A stretch of 64,000 bases of DNA from assembly GCF_900009135.1 (NCBI RefSeq), contig NZ_LT797701.1:283206-347205 (forward strand), in the 5' to 3' direction. The notes under the pieces were generated by a model. The model was not told the DNA's origin and did not search any database. It saw only the letters and a program-made list of their open reading frames with translations. Made by a program: the position numbers and the translations under genes. The stretch comes from Planktothrix sp. PCC 11201 (lineage in GTDB: Bacteria > Cyanobacteriota > Cyanobacteriia > Cyanobacteriales > Microcoleaceae). Below are positions 11,055 through 19,800 of the stretch, piece by piece (positions within the stretch are counted from its first letter, which is position 1; each line of letters begins with the position of its first letter).

Positions 11055-11138
11055 TCCTGCTGAATAATAAGTCTTATATTAACAATTAACCTTGCCAGAC
11101 GCTAAGATTAATTGTCAACCCAAAATTAAGGCATTGCT

Positions 11139-11825
11139 ATGTATGTTCTCATCGGTGGTGGGGGATTAGTGGGGCTAAGTTTAGCCCAAAAGTTACTAGA
11201 ACTTGGGCATACGGTGGCGGTGATTGATGTTGACCCCATCGCCTGTCGCTATGCTCGGGAAAAAATTGGGGCCATGGCCTTTGAAGGCAGTGCGGTGAGT
11301 ACGGATGTATTATTGGAAGCTGGAATTCGGAAGGCGACTTCCTTGGCGGCGATGCTCAGAAGTGATGCCCTTAATTTAGCCATGGTCACCCTAGCAAAAC
11401 ATTACGGAGTTCCCCATATTTTAAGTCGGATGCGCCACCCTGATTTTGCCGAGCCGTTGCGTTTGTCGGGGGCGAATCATATTGTGAGTACCGTGGAATT
11501 AGGGGTATCTACGATGGTGAATGCCATTGAGTATCCGCAAGTGGAATCGATGATGCACTTTGAGCAGGGACAAATTGAGGTACTCAAGCTGCCGATTCCT
11601 GATCGTTGTCGTGTTGCGGGTCGCAGTGTGGCCGAAATTGCTCAGGATGCACGGTTTCCCGAGAGTTCTTTGATTGTAGGTTATCAACCTCACCCCCACG
11701 ATGATTTGGTGATCCCGAATGGCAGTACGGTTTTAGAACCCGGGTCTACTGTATTAATTGTGACTAAACCGGGATCGTTACATCAAATGATTGATTTTAT
11801 CGGTGTGTCTCAATCAATTTCTTAA
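11139..11825 (+). CDS. TrkA-N/TrkA-C (RCK) regulatory subunit of a cation transporter
   Basis: A 228-residue cytoplasmic RCK protein. The N-terminal Rossmann domain starts at residue 1 with YVLIGGGGLVGLSLAQKL and an acidic strand end VAVIDVDP (residues ~27-34), so it should bind NAD(H) or ATP. A TrkA-C domain occupies about residues 140-222. Such subunits gate Trk/Ktr potassium uptake or antiporters. No Trk/Ktr membrane subunit lies in the window, so the divergent NhaP antiporter 84 bases away is the likeliest partner (inference). Its 3' end overlaps the convergent ABC ATPase by 4 bases. Confidence 0.85.
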   Translation: MYVLIGGGGLVGLSLAQKLLELGHTVAVIDVDPIACRYAREKIGAMAFEGSAVSTDVLLEAGIRKATSLAAMLRSDALNLAMVTLAKHYGVPHILSRMRHPDFAEPLRLSGANHIVSTVELGVSTMVNAIEYPQVESMMHFEQGQIEVLKLPIPDRCRVAGRSVAEIAQDARFPESSLIVGYQPHPHDDLVIPNGSTVLEPGSTVLIVTKPGSLHQMIDFIGVSQSIS

Positions 11826-12502
11826 CTTTTTAATTCTTTTTGCATTAATCGTTGTTTCAAGGGTTCAGGATCACCCCGACCTACCACCTGACCATTTTCT
11901 AATAAAAACGCCCCATCACTATAGTTTAATTCCTCTAAACGGTGTGTTACCCATAGGGCGGTGATGCCGCGGGTTTTTACTAACCGTTGGACTTCAATCA
12001 CTAAATCATTTTGACTATCGGGATCTAATAATGCTGTAGGTTCATCTAATAATAATACCTGGCAATGTCGGGCTAAGGCTCCAGCGATCGCAATTCTTTG
12101 TTTTTGCCCCCCACTTAAGGCATAAATCGGACGTCGCTGTAACTCCAATAATTTCACCGCCGTTAAAGCGTCTTCTACCCGTTGTTTGACTTCAACCCAG
12201 GGTAACTTATCCTCCACTAATCCAAAGGCCACATCCGCCCCTACCGTTGGCATAACTAATTGATGATCGGGATTTTGAAACACAAACCCCACCCGTCCTT
12301 GGAGTTGGATTTCTCCCGATTTCGATGGTAATAACCCCGCTAATAATCTCAATAGGGTGGATTTTCCACTGCCATTAGTCCCTAAAAGCATCCAAAACTC
12401 ACCTTGAGGAACATCCAGGGAACAGGATTTTAAGACCTGCGCCCCGCTTGGCCAACTAAAGCATAGTTCTTTTACCCGTATCGCTGGACTTGAAGATTCC
12501 AT
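11822..12502 (-). CDS. ABC transporter ATPase, CbiO/EcfA-like
   Basis: A 226-residue ABC ATPase with Walker A GTNGSGKST (~residues 41-49), Q-loop VFQNPDHQLVMPTVGADVAFG (~74-94), signature LSGGQKQR (~129-136) and Walker B VLLLDEPTALLD (~149-160). The Q-loop form FQNPDHQ is typical of cobalt/nickel and energy-coupling-factor ATPases. No transmembrane or substrate-capture partner adjoins it, so the substrate is unknown. It lies 17 bases after the UPF0367-like gene and probably shares its transcript. Confidence 0.88.
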   Translation of the reverse strand: MESSSPAIRVKELCFSWPSGAQVLKSCSLDVPQGEFWMLLGTNGSGKSTLLRLLAGLLPSKSGEIQLQGRVGFVFQNPDHQLVMPTVGADVAFGLVEDKLPWVEVKQRVEDALTAVKLLELQRRPIYALSGGQKQRIAIAGALARHCQVLLLDEPTALLDPDSQNDLVIEVQRLVKTRGITALWVTHRLEELNYSDGAFLLENGQVVGRGDPEPLKQRLMQKELKS

Positions 12503-12519
12503 GCTCGTTGTTGTTTCCT

Positions 12520-12789
12520 CTATTCGGCCGTTGCACCCACAAAACCCGGAGATCTTCCCGTGGCATTTCCTCCGGTTTTATCGGAAATTTGTACCGCAGA
12601 AATCTCACTACTGAGAATTGCCAGTTTCTTATCTGTAATTTTATCGCAAGTAAATTCTAAGACCTGGGCATTGCCTCCCCGGAGTGCGTCTAAAATCTGA
12701 TTGTAAGCTCCTTGGGCATCCTCAGCAGATTTTTTTTGAATGGATAAAGGGGTGGGAGTGTATTTAACAATAATGTCTACGGTGAACAT
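12520..12789 (-). CDS. conserved small cyanobacterial protein (UPF0367-like)
   Basis: An 89-residue protein that I take to be of the cyanobacterial/plastid UPF0367 group, judged from the MFTVDI start, the TPTPLSIQKK segment, a GGNAQVLEFTCDK core and a KLAILSSEISAVQISDK strand. No enzyme motif, signal peptide or membrane helix is visible. Function is unknown. It sits between the DUF2237 gene (51 bases upstream) and the ABC ATPase (17 bases downstream), all on the minus strand, which suggests one transcript. Confidence 0.75.
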   Translation of the reverse strand: MFTVDIIVKYTPTPLSIQKKSAEDAQGAYNQILDALRGGNAQVLEFTCDKITDKKLAILSSEISAVQISDKTGGNATGRSPGFVGATAE

Positions 12790-12840
12790 AGGATCTCAAA
12801 AACCGTTAATAATTTCAATTTCTTACTATATCGTTTTCAG

Positions 12841-13209
12841 CTAACCCTGAACGGCATATTGTTGTAACTGATTCAGAGAAACTACTTCCAACGCCCTGGC
12901 ATGGGTTGATTCTAACACCACCGGGGGCGCGACTCCTGCATCCAGGGCTTCTTGCCAACGGGAGGCACACAAACACCACCGATCCCCCGATTTTAACCCC
13001 GGAAACCCAAAAGCCGGGACAGGGGTGCTCAGGTCATTTCCTTGGGCTTTTGTATATTCCAGAAATGCTGGGGTCACTTGGGCACAAATTACATGAACGC
13101 CAAAATCCTGTCCCCCAGTATAACAAAACCCATCCCGATAAAATCCGGTCATCGGATCGGAGCAACACATTTCCAGTTTTCCGCCTAAAACATTTTTGGC
13201 TTCTTGCAT
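12841..13209 (-). CDS. DUF2237 family protein
   Basis: A 122-residue protein matching the DUF2237 family along its length: NVLGGKLEMCCSDPMTGFYRDGFC (residues ~6-29), then D-F-G-x-H-x-x-C-A, and SGDRWCLCASRWQEA (~75-90). Several conserved cysteines suggest metal binding or redox chemistry, but this is inference. Family function is unknown. It is soluble and its length is normal. It is first in a likely three-gene minus-strand operon with the UPF0367-like protein and the ABC ATPase. Confidence 0.88.
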   Translation of the reverse strand: MQEAKNVLGGKLEMCCSDPMTGFYRDGFCYTGGQDFGVHVICAQVTPAFLEYTKAQGNDLSTPVPAFGFPGLKSGDRWCLCASRWQEALDAGVAPPVVLESTHARALEVVSLNQLQQYAVQG

Positions 13210-13271
13210 GATCTTTCTCTCAACTTCAATTCACTCGACCATCATAAGCCGTTGTTGCGCCGTTGTTGCGC

Positions 13272-14462
13272 TTAAGCGCATCTTAACAAAATTTCTGCCA
13301 AATATTCATATTGAGATAAATGATTATAAATTTGAGCCGAAATTCTCATTAACTGTTTCGTTTGATCTTCCCAAGGCATAATTGGAACTTCAATTTGATA
13401 GTCTTGCCAAAGTTGTTTATTCAAATCGGAATAATTTTGCCATCTTTTCCCTAACGGTAAAACCGCCATTGAACCGATCATATCATCGGGACAGGGTGAA
13501 ATTATTTCTATTTTTTCTGATAATAATTTTCGGGCATTTACCACTAAATTATGATTAGTTTTAATTAATTCTGACCAACCTCCAGGTAACAGAGAACCCA
13601 TAAATTTAATTGCTTCAGGAATACATAAATAAGCACTGGGGTCGGGGGTTCCTGTCCAGTCAAATTCTAATAAAAATCGAGAGCGATCGCTGCGGGTCGA
13701 ATTAGCTCCGTGACTAATTGTTACTGGACGAATTAATGATTGTCTATCCCTTTGTACCGATAAAAATGCGGCTCCCTTGGGTGCAGATAACCATTTATGA
13801 CAATTTCCCGTATAGTAAGTTGCTCCAATTGCTTGTAAATTTAGCTCTAACATTCCGGGGGCGTGGGCACCATCAACCAAAGTATCTATTCCTAAATGAG
13901 TTAATTTTTTGATCAGTGCTTGAATCGGGAAAATTAACCCAGTTTGGCTGGTAATATGATCGATTAAAACTAATTTTGTTCGAGGAGAAACTTTTTCCAT
14001 AATTGCATCAATAATTTGTTCCGATGAATGGACAGGAAAAGGAATATCTGCTATAATAATTTTAGCCCCGGTGCGACTGGCAACAAAATCTAATACATTC
14101 CGACAGGCATTATATTCGTGATTGGTTGTCAGTAATTCATCTTGTTCTGAAAAAATCAGCGATCGCAAAACCGTATTGACTCCCGTTGTTGCATTGGGAA
14201 CAAATACTAACTCCTCTGGATTTGCTCCGAAAAAATGAGCTAATTCAACCCTAGCCTGATCGAGTAAAATTTCATATTCTCGGGCATAAAAATGACAAGG
14301 TTGTTGTTCAAGTTGTTGGCGAAATTGAGATTGAGCATCTAACACCGGAATTGGACAAGCACCAAAAGCACCATGATTCAGAAAAGTGATTTCTGGATCA
14401 AATAACCAATATCGAAAAAAGGGAGAATACTCAGGTTTAGTGTTTAAAATAGTGTTTTTCAT
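13272..14462 (-). CDS. aminotransferase class V-fold PLP enzyme (isopenicillin-N-epimerase-like)
   Basis: A 396-residue PLP-dependent enzyme of fold type I, class V. It begins with the FLNHGAFGACP motif (residues ~27-37). It has a cofactor-binding Asp in TLVDGAHAPG (D197) and the Schiff-base Lys in G-N-C-H-K-W (K223). Substrate may be an amino acid or a cysteine derivative; annotation as isopenicillin-N epimerase is a family label only and no beta-lactam genes are present. The C-terminus is the usual small domain. The gene stands alone, 62 bases downstream of the start of the DUF2237 gene's operon and divergent from the BrkB-like gene. Confidence 0.87.
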   Translation of the reverse strand: MKNTILNTKPEYSPFFRYWLFDPEITFLNHGAFGACPIPVLDAQSQFRQQLEQQPCHFYAREYEILLDQARVELAHFFGANPEELVFVPNATTGVNTVLRSLIFSEQDELLTTNHEYNACRNVLDFVASRTGAKIIIADIPFPVHSSEQIIDAIMEKVSPRTKLVLIDHITSQTGLIFPIQALIKKLTHLGIDTLVDGAHAPGMLELNLQAIGATYYTGNCHKWLSAPKGAAFLSVQRDRQSLIRPVTISHGANSTRSDRSRFLLEFDWTGTPDPSAYLCIPEAIKFMGSLLPGGWSELIKTNHNLVVNARKLLSEKIEIISPCPDDMIGSMAVLPLGKRWQNYSDLNKQLWQDYQIEVPIMPWEDQTKQLMRISAQIYNHLSQYEYLAEILLRCA

Positions 14463-14584
14463 GTTTGATTAAATTAACAACTATTTGATCCTAAACCAAT
14501 TCTGAACTTAAAAAAATCTTATTTTTTGATAAAATCTTTCCCAAGTCTAGTAAATTAGGAATACCGTATCAATCCTCAATATTT

Positions 14585-15703
14585 ATGAGCATAGCCAGCT
14601 TTTTGATGTTCTGGCGAAATCTGAAATCGTTTAAGTGGCGACCTTGTTCTATTCATACCCATTTTGTTAAACTGATTCAGCGCGGTGCTGATCTCGTCGC
14701 GGATCAATTAATTGTCCTGTTTCCTATCCTCATAAAACAGATTAAAAGAACTCAGCGACGGATGATTCGTTTCTGCCGTTTTTTTCTATATTTGAATCCC
14801 ACAACCTTTAAAAAACTGATTCAGGCTACCCTAGAACAACGTTTACCTGGTTTTGCGGCGGAAATGGCTTATCATGCTACCCTAGCATTATTTCCGGCGG
14901 TATTAGCCCTATTAATTGCCTTAAGTTCTTTTGAATTATTGCAAACGGAAGTCTACCGAATGGCAACTTTACTGAGTCAAATTGTCCCGGAAGATGTTCA
15001 GAATTTAATCGGAAATGGAATTGATCATTTATCTCTAACGCCAAGTTCGGGTTTACTCTCGGTGAGTTTTATCGCTTCTTTGTGGGTTTTTTCCGGTGTA
15101 ATTGGTGCGGCGATGACCGCCTTAAATCATATTCATGGCGTGGAAAAGACTCATATTAGACCATTTTGGAAAAATAAATTAATTGCCCTCTCCCTAGCAT
15201 TAGGAACCCTATTATTATTAATTTTAGCTTCCGCATTAGTATTAGTCAGTGACATCATTGTTGAAGGAATTGCCCGTCAAAGTTGTATGATTGAAACCAT
15301 CGGAAACTGTGCTTTAGAAGATTTAGCTATTTGCATGATTCAACCGCCAGTACAAAATTGTTTATTAGAATCAAGCCTATTAGAAACCTGGCAAAAACTA
15401 CGCTGGCCGATTACTTTGGGAATTGTTTCTACTAACTATGCTTTTATTTATCGCTATGCTCCTAATTACCGAAAACATGGAACTCCTCTGATGCCCGGAG
15501 CAATTTTAGCTGCTGTATTTTGGGCTTTAGTATCTAATTTATTTCGTTTATATGTTTACTATTTTGGCAAATTTAATATTACCTACGGCACAATTGGCGC
15601 GTTTGTAGTGTTGTTACTCTGGCTGCAAATTAGTTCCTTAATTATGCTGGTAGGGGCTCAACTTAATGTTATTGTGGGAGATGAAATGAGAATTAAAAGA
15701 TAA
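14585..15703 (+). CDS. YihY/BrkB family membrane protein
   Basis: A 372-residue inner-membrane protein with about six helices. The family motif F-A-A-E-M-A-Y-H-A-T-L-A-L-F-P lies near residues 90-104, and a helix-turn with V-L-L-L-W-L-Q-I-S-S-L-I-M-L-V-G-A-Q-L-N is near the end. A basic cytoplasmic N-terminal extension of ~75 residues precedes the first helix and makes this copy longer than the common 280-330-residue members. The BrkB name came from a virulence locus and does not define function; transporter activity is unproven. A cysteine-rich loop (residues ~234-260) lies between helices. Confidence 0.87.
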   Translation: MSIASFLMFWRNLKSFKWRPCSIHTHFVKLIQRGADLVADQLIVLFPILIKQIKRTQRRMIRFCRFFLYLNPTTFKKLIQATLEQRLPGFAAEMAYHATLALFPAVLALLIALSSFELLQTEVYRMATLLSQIVPEDVQNLIGNGIDHLSLTPSSGLLSVSFIASLWVFSGVIGAAMTALNHIHGVEKTHIRPFWKNKLIALSLALGTLLLLILASALVLVSDIIVEGIARQSCMIETIGNCALEDLAICMIQPPVQNCLLESSLLETWQKLRWPITLGIVSTNYAFIYRYAPNYRKHGTPLMPGAILAAVFWALVSNLFRLYVYYFGKFNITYGTIGAFVVLLLWLQISSLIMLVGAQLNVIVGDEMRIKR

Positions 15704-15742
15704 GTGTTTAAATCGAATTAAATCTCTGAGCAAAGTACAAAC

Positions 15743-16174
15743 ATGAATATGCCATTATCTTTACAAACCATTGCTGAACAAGTTCAAGAATTACTACAAG
15801 CTGAAACGGCTGTTGTCGCCCTCGCTGAATCCTCTGGTGAGCAAGTTTATTATGCAGCCGCCGTAGGAAAATATGCAGCAGATGTTGTGGGAAAACGAGG
15901 AGATGCAGCGATATCCGGTTTGCCTGGAATAGTGTTTAAAGGTTCATGTCCTGTTTTAGTCGAAAATACCAAGGGAGATCTTCGGGTTCGCCAAGATACT
16001 GCACAAGCCTGGGGAATTGAAAGTGCTTTAGCGATGCCTTTATTTTCCCAAGGTCAACTTTGGGGTGCTTTAATGGTTTTGAATCGTTTAGATGGTGAAC
16101 GTTTTAATCAACAAGATCAGCAGAAATTAGTGGATTATGTAACAGAGATTTCTGTTCAAATTCAAAGCACTTAA
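15743..16174 (+). CDS. single GAF domain protein
   Basis: A 143-residue soluble protein consisting of one GAF domain: LQTIAEQVQELLQAETAVVALAE at the start, GLPGIVFKGSCPVLVEN in the middle, ALAMPLFSQGQLWGALMVLNR near residues 95-115. GAF domains bind small ligands or chromophores. I see no canonical bilin-attaching Cys-His motif; the single Cys sits in the GSCPVL segment. It may be a sensor module for an unlinked output protein. It is 39 bases downstream of the BrkB-like gene and could be cotranscribed. Confidence 0.85.
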   Translation: MNMPLSLQTIAEQVQELLQAETAVVALAESSGEQVYYAAAVGKYAADVVGKRGDAAISGLPGIVFKGSCPVLVENTKGDLRVRQDTAQAWGIESALAMPLFSQGQLWGALMVLNRLDGERFNQQDQQKLVDYVTEISVQIQST

Positions 16175-16326
16175 CAATCAGAATTGAAACGTTAAAATTA
16201 AAGATTCCCATAAAAAGCAAAATCCGCGACGTTACTCCCTGCTTCATCCATCAGGCATTAAGCGGGAGTTGGGGCGCGGTAGATATAAAAGCAGTTTTCA
16301 GGTTTTGAAAATCACCAAAACTAGAG

Positions 16327-16524
16327 CTACGATGTCCGTTGTTTGCGGAAAGCACGTCTTTGACGTTGATTAGCGATCGCCTTGCGCTTACGCTTCTCTG
16401 GAGGGGTTTCAAAGTGACGGTTTTTTCTAACATCGGCCAAAATACCAGCCTTAGAAACTTCCCTCTTAAAACGCCTTAAAGCTGACTCTAGCTGTTCATT
16501 TTCACCCAGAATAACTTGGGTCAT
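16327..16524 (-). CDS. rpsU: 30S ribosomal protein S21
   Basis: A 65-residue basic protein matching bS21 in full: [26 protein letters not shown] at the N-terminus, then [15 protein letters not shown] and an arginine-rich tail. It joins the 30S subunit near the anti-Shine-Dalgarno region. A strong AAGGAGAGG ribosome site lies just before the ATG. It stands alone, as is frequent for rpsU in cyanobacteria. An overlapping 60-codon frame on the same strand is its shadow. Confidence 0.96.
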   Translation of the reverse strand: MTQVILGENEQLESALRRFKREVSKAGILADVRKNRHFETPPEKRKRKAIANQRQRRAFRKQRTS

Positions 16525-16678
16525 GTCCTCTCCTTGAATGGTCTACAACAACATTTGAAAATCTTTTGTGAGTTTTAAACCCCCTTCATGCAATATTACA
16601 GCAAGGGGCAATATCTAGTCCATCTTGCAATGGCTACAACGCTGACAATATTGGGATGTAGAACCTAGAAACTCAAGT

Positions 16679-16864
16679 TTATCTGCTTACCGAACTTAGA
16701 ATTCCAGTCGCAATAGACAGAAATAGCAAAATCCAAATCACATAACCCGGGATAAACGCTAAAACAGATAGACCTCTAAGCGTCCATAACAAGACCAGTA
16801 GACCCGTTATAGACGCAAATAGGTAGGAAAAAATTAACTTTTGAGAATCAGGAGATCGAGTCAC
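16679..16864 (-). CDS. small two-helix membrane protein
   Basis: A 61-residue frame with two clear hydrophobic helices (residues ~11-30 and ~35-56) separated by a short loop; helix 2 is rich in Ile, Leu and Trp. The start would be GTG at 16864 with only a weak ribosome site. It sits between the 3' end of the giant DUF4347 gene (36 bases away) and rpsU, all on the minus strand. I do not recognise the family. Length, hydrophobic pattern and position support a real gene, but it could be spurious. Confidence 0.5.
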   Translation of the reverse strand: MTRSPDSQKLIFSYLFASITGLLVLLWTLRGLSVLAFIPGYVIWILLFLSIATGILSSVSR

Positions 16865-16899
16865 AAATATTACAGACTTGAAGACGCTACGGATCTAGC

Positions 16900-19800
16900 T
16901 TAACCTAAGACCTCAAAGCTATTAGAAAGAATTAAATTAGCCTGTACACCCGCCAGACGCACTAGGGGCTGCTCTCCAAGACTAATTAAGGTAGAAGTTC
17001 CCTCTTGGATAATAGTCAGTTGGTTTAACGTTAAGCTCTTTGACAAGACCAAGAAATCTTCTCCCACCCGGAAATCCGTAATCTGGTCGAAACCAGTATC
17101 AGCACCGATGACAAAGCGATCTTTACCCGTACCTCCGGTGATCAGATCATCACCGAGATCCCCAAATAACCAATCATCCCCAGCCCCGCCGTTTAAGGTA
17201 TCGTTCTGTTGTCCACTGTAGAGGGTATCATTGCCATCACCGCCACAGAGTAGATTTTCTCCCTCGTTAGCTAAGATTAGGTCATTGCCCGCCCCGCCAC
17301 TGAGTTGATCTCGGTCGGAACTATTACCCACGATATTATGGCCTCCGACACCCCCATAAATCGTGTCATCCCCATCGCTAGCGCAGATGATATCCGTGCC
17401 TTGGTCACCAAACAGCAGATCATTTCCGGCATCCCCATAGAGGACATCATCCTGTTCACCACCATAGACAGTATCGCTACCCTCACCCCCCATAAGGGTG
17501 TCGTTGTTGCGGTTGCCATAGATAGCATCATCTCCGGCTCCACCCCAGAGCAGATCGGGGCCATCTCCTTCGTTACTCAGAGGATCGGTTTCACCGTTGA
17601 TATTTAGGTTGTCACCAAAGAGGGTGTCATTGCCTTCATCCCCATAAATGGTATCCGCCCCCAACTCCCCTCGCAGTAAGTCGTCGTCTTGGCCACCAAA
17701 GATAAAATCATTGCCCGTACCACCATAGACCGTATCGTTGCCGATGCCTCCGTGGAGTAAATCCTCTCCGGTGTAGCCATAGAGGACGTCCTGTTCCTGG
17801 GCTGCGATCGCCGAACCATCACTAGGACTGCCAATTAAGGTATCGTTGCCTTCGTCGCCATACAGGGTATCGTTGCCGTGGTCTCCAAATATCAGGTCAT
17901 TATTCTGACCGCCATATCCAATATCGTTACCGTCTCCCCCCAGCAGGGTATCGTTGTTTTCGTTACCCGAGAGAAAATCATCTCCTTGACCCCCCAGGAG
18001 TAAATCCTGTCCTTCTAAGTCCTTGGGAAGTGAAGGATCATCAATTCCGGCTAACAGGGTATCATTTCCCTCTTGACCTTGCAGGGTATCGTTGCCATAA
18101 CTACCCCGAAGGTAATCATTACCTAGTCCACCTTCTACTAAGTCATTGCCCGATGTGGCATCAACGGTGTCATTCCCCTCGCCAGCATAGATATTGTCAT
18201 TCCCTGTAAAGGCGGTAATCCAATCATCTCCACCAAAGGCAAAGATACTTTGATTCAGAACCGTTCCCGTCAGAGTATCGTTATTCTCTGTGCCGTTAAG
18301 GATATTCGAGGTTGGGTTAGGAGAAATTAAACCCAGTACAGGGGGTTCGGGGAATACCACGTCTAGGAGTTTAGGAGCCGGGAGACAAATACCACACTCC
18401 CGGTTTGCTGCGGGTACGGGTGTTGAGGTGGGCGCAGAAGTAGGTACGGGTGTGGGTTCCGGGCTGGGTACGGGTGTGGGACTGGGTATTGGTTCCGGGG
18501 TGGGAGTCGGAACGGGACTGGGTGTGGGACTGGGCGTGGGACTGGGTGTTACCGATGGTGCAGCAACGACAGAAATGGTGAGGGTTGCCACATTGGAGGT
18601 TGCACCAAAACTATCGGTTGCTTGATAATTCAGAACAAAGGAACCCGTAAAGTTAGGATTGGGGGTGAAGGTTAGGGTTTGGACTTGTTCGGGGGTAAGT
18701 CCTTGTGCTTGACTGGGATCGGTAATGGGGGTTTCACCGAGGAATAATGTTCCTTCTTCAGCCGTTGGCAAGTTGGTTAGATCATAGCTAACAACGGTTC
18801 CCGTCAAATCCGTTACTAATAAATCCGGTAATTCTACCGCACCAGAATTATTAACAACTCCCTCAAGGGTGACATTTTCAGCAACGGGGGGTTGATTCGG
18901 CAGGGTGATCTCAACTTTGGCTGGATTAGAGACTGTGCCTTGATCATCTTCGACGGTATAACTGAGGGTCGCAACTCCCGCAAACCCAGCAACGGGGGTA
19001 AAGGTGATATTACCCTGATCATCAACTTGGAAAGTCCCTTGATTCTCCAGGGTGAGTGTTTTTTGTTGGCCTGGAGTATTCGGATCAAGATCGACCGTAG
19101 CCAGATTGAGTGTGCCATCGAGGTCGGTGGCTTGATCGGCAATATTAAAGGTAATTGGGGTATTGGGGGAAGTTTCCAGACTTTGATCTGTCGCAACTGG
19201 CGGCTGATTGGGTATGGGTTCAAAGTTTAAGTTGACAGTTGTCCCAGTCGATGTTGCTCCTTTATCATCCGTGACCGTGTAACTAAAACCACCGCCATCG
19301 AAGTTACCCGTAGATTGAAATTGCAGTTGAGAGGCTTCTTCTGGAGTCAAAACCTGATTGGCTGTTACAGGTTGACCATTGAGGAGCAGTATGCCATCGG
19401 CCGGATCGGGTAGTTGAGTTATCGTAAAACTAGCGATCGTACCATCGGCATCTGTTCCCGAAAGCGGAGGCACGTTGACGGTGCTATTGGGTTGTACAGG
19501 CAGATCCAAATTGTTGGCAACGGGTGGCAAATTCACATCCAGGGGAACTAAAGATACCGTAGCTGCTGTCGGAGAAATTAATCCTTCGTTATCTATGGTT
19601 TTATAGGCAAAAACAACCTCGTTTGAAGAACCTGTAGATTGAAATTGCAGTTGCGCTGCTTCTTCGGGGGTGAGGATTTGATTCAGTTCGACGGGTTTTC
19701 CATTCAACAGCAACACACCATCGGCAGGATTGGGCAGTTGAGTGATGGTAAAATTAGCGATCGTACCATCGGCATCCGTACCCGATAACGGGGGAATCAA

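Noticed and set aside
16251..16433. 60-codon minus-strand frame overlapping rpsU
   Set aside because: Out-of-frame shadow of the unmistakable S21 gene.
18290..18625. Gly/Val-rich plus-strand frame
   Set aside because: Antisense of the Pro/Thr linker in the DUF4347 giant gene, with no independent support.
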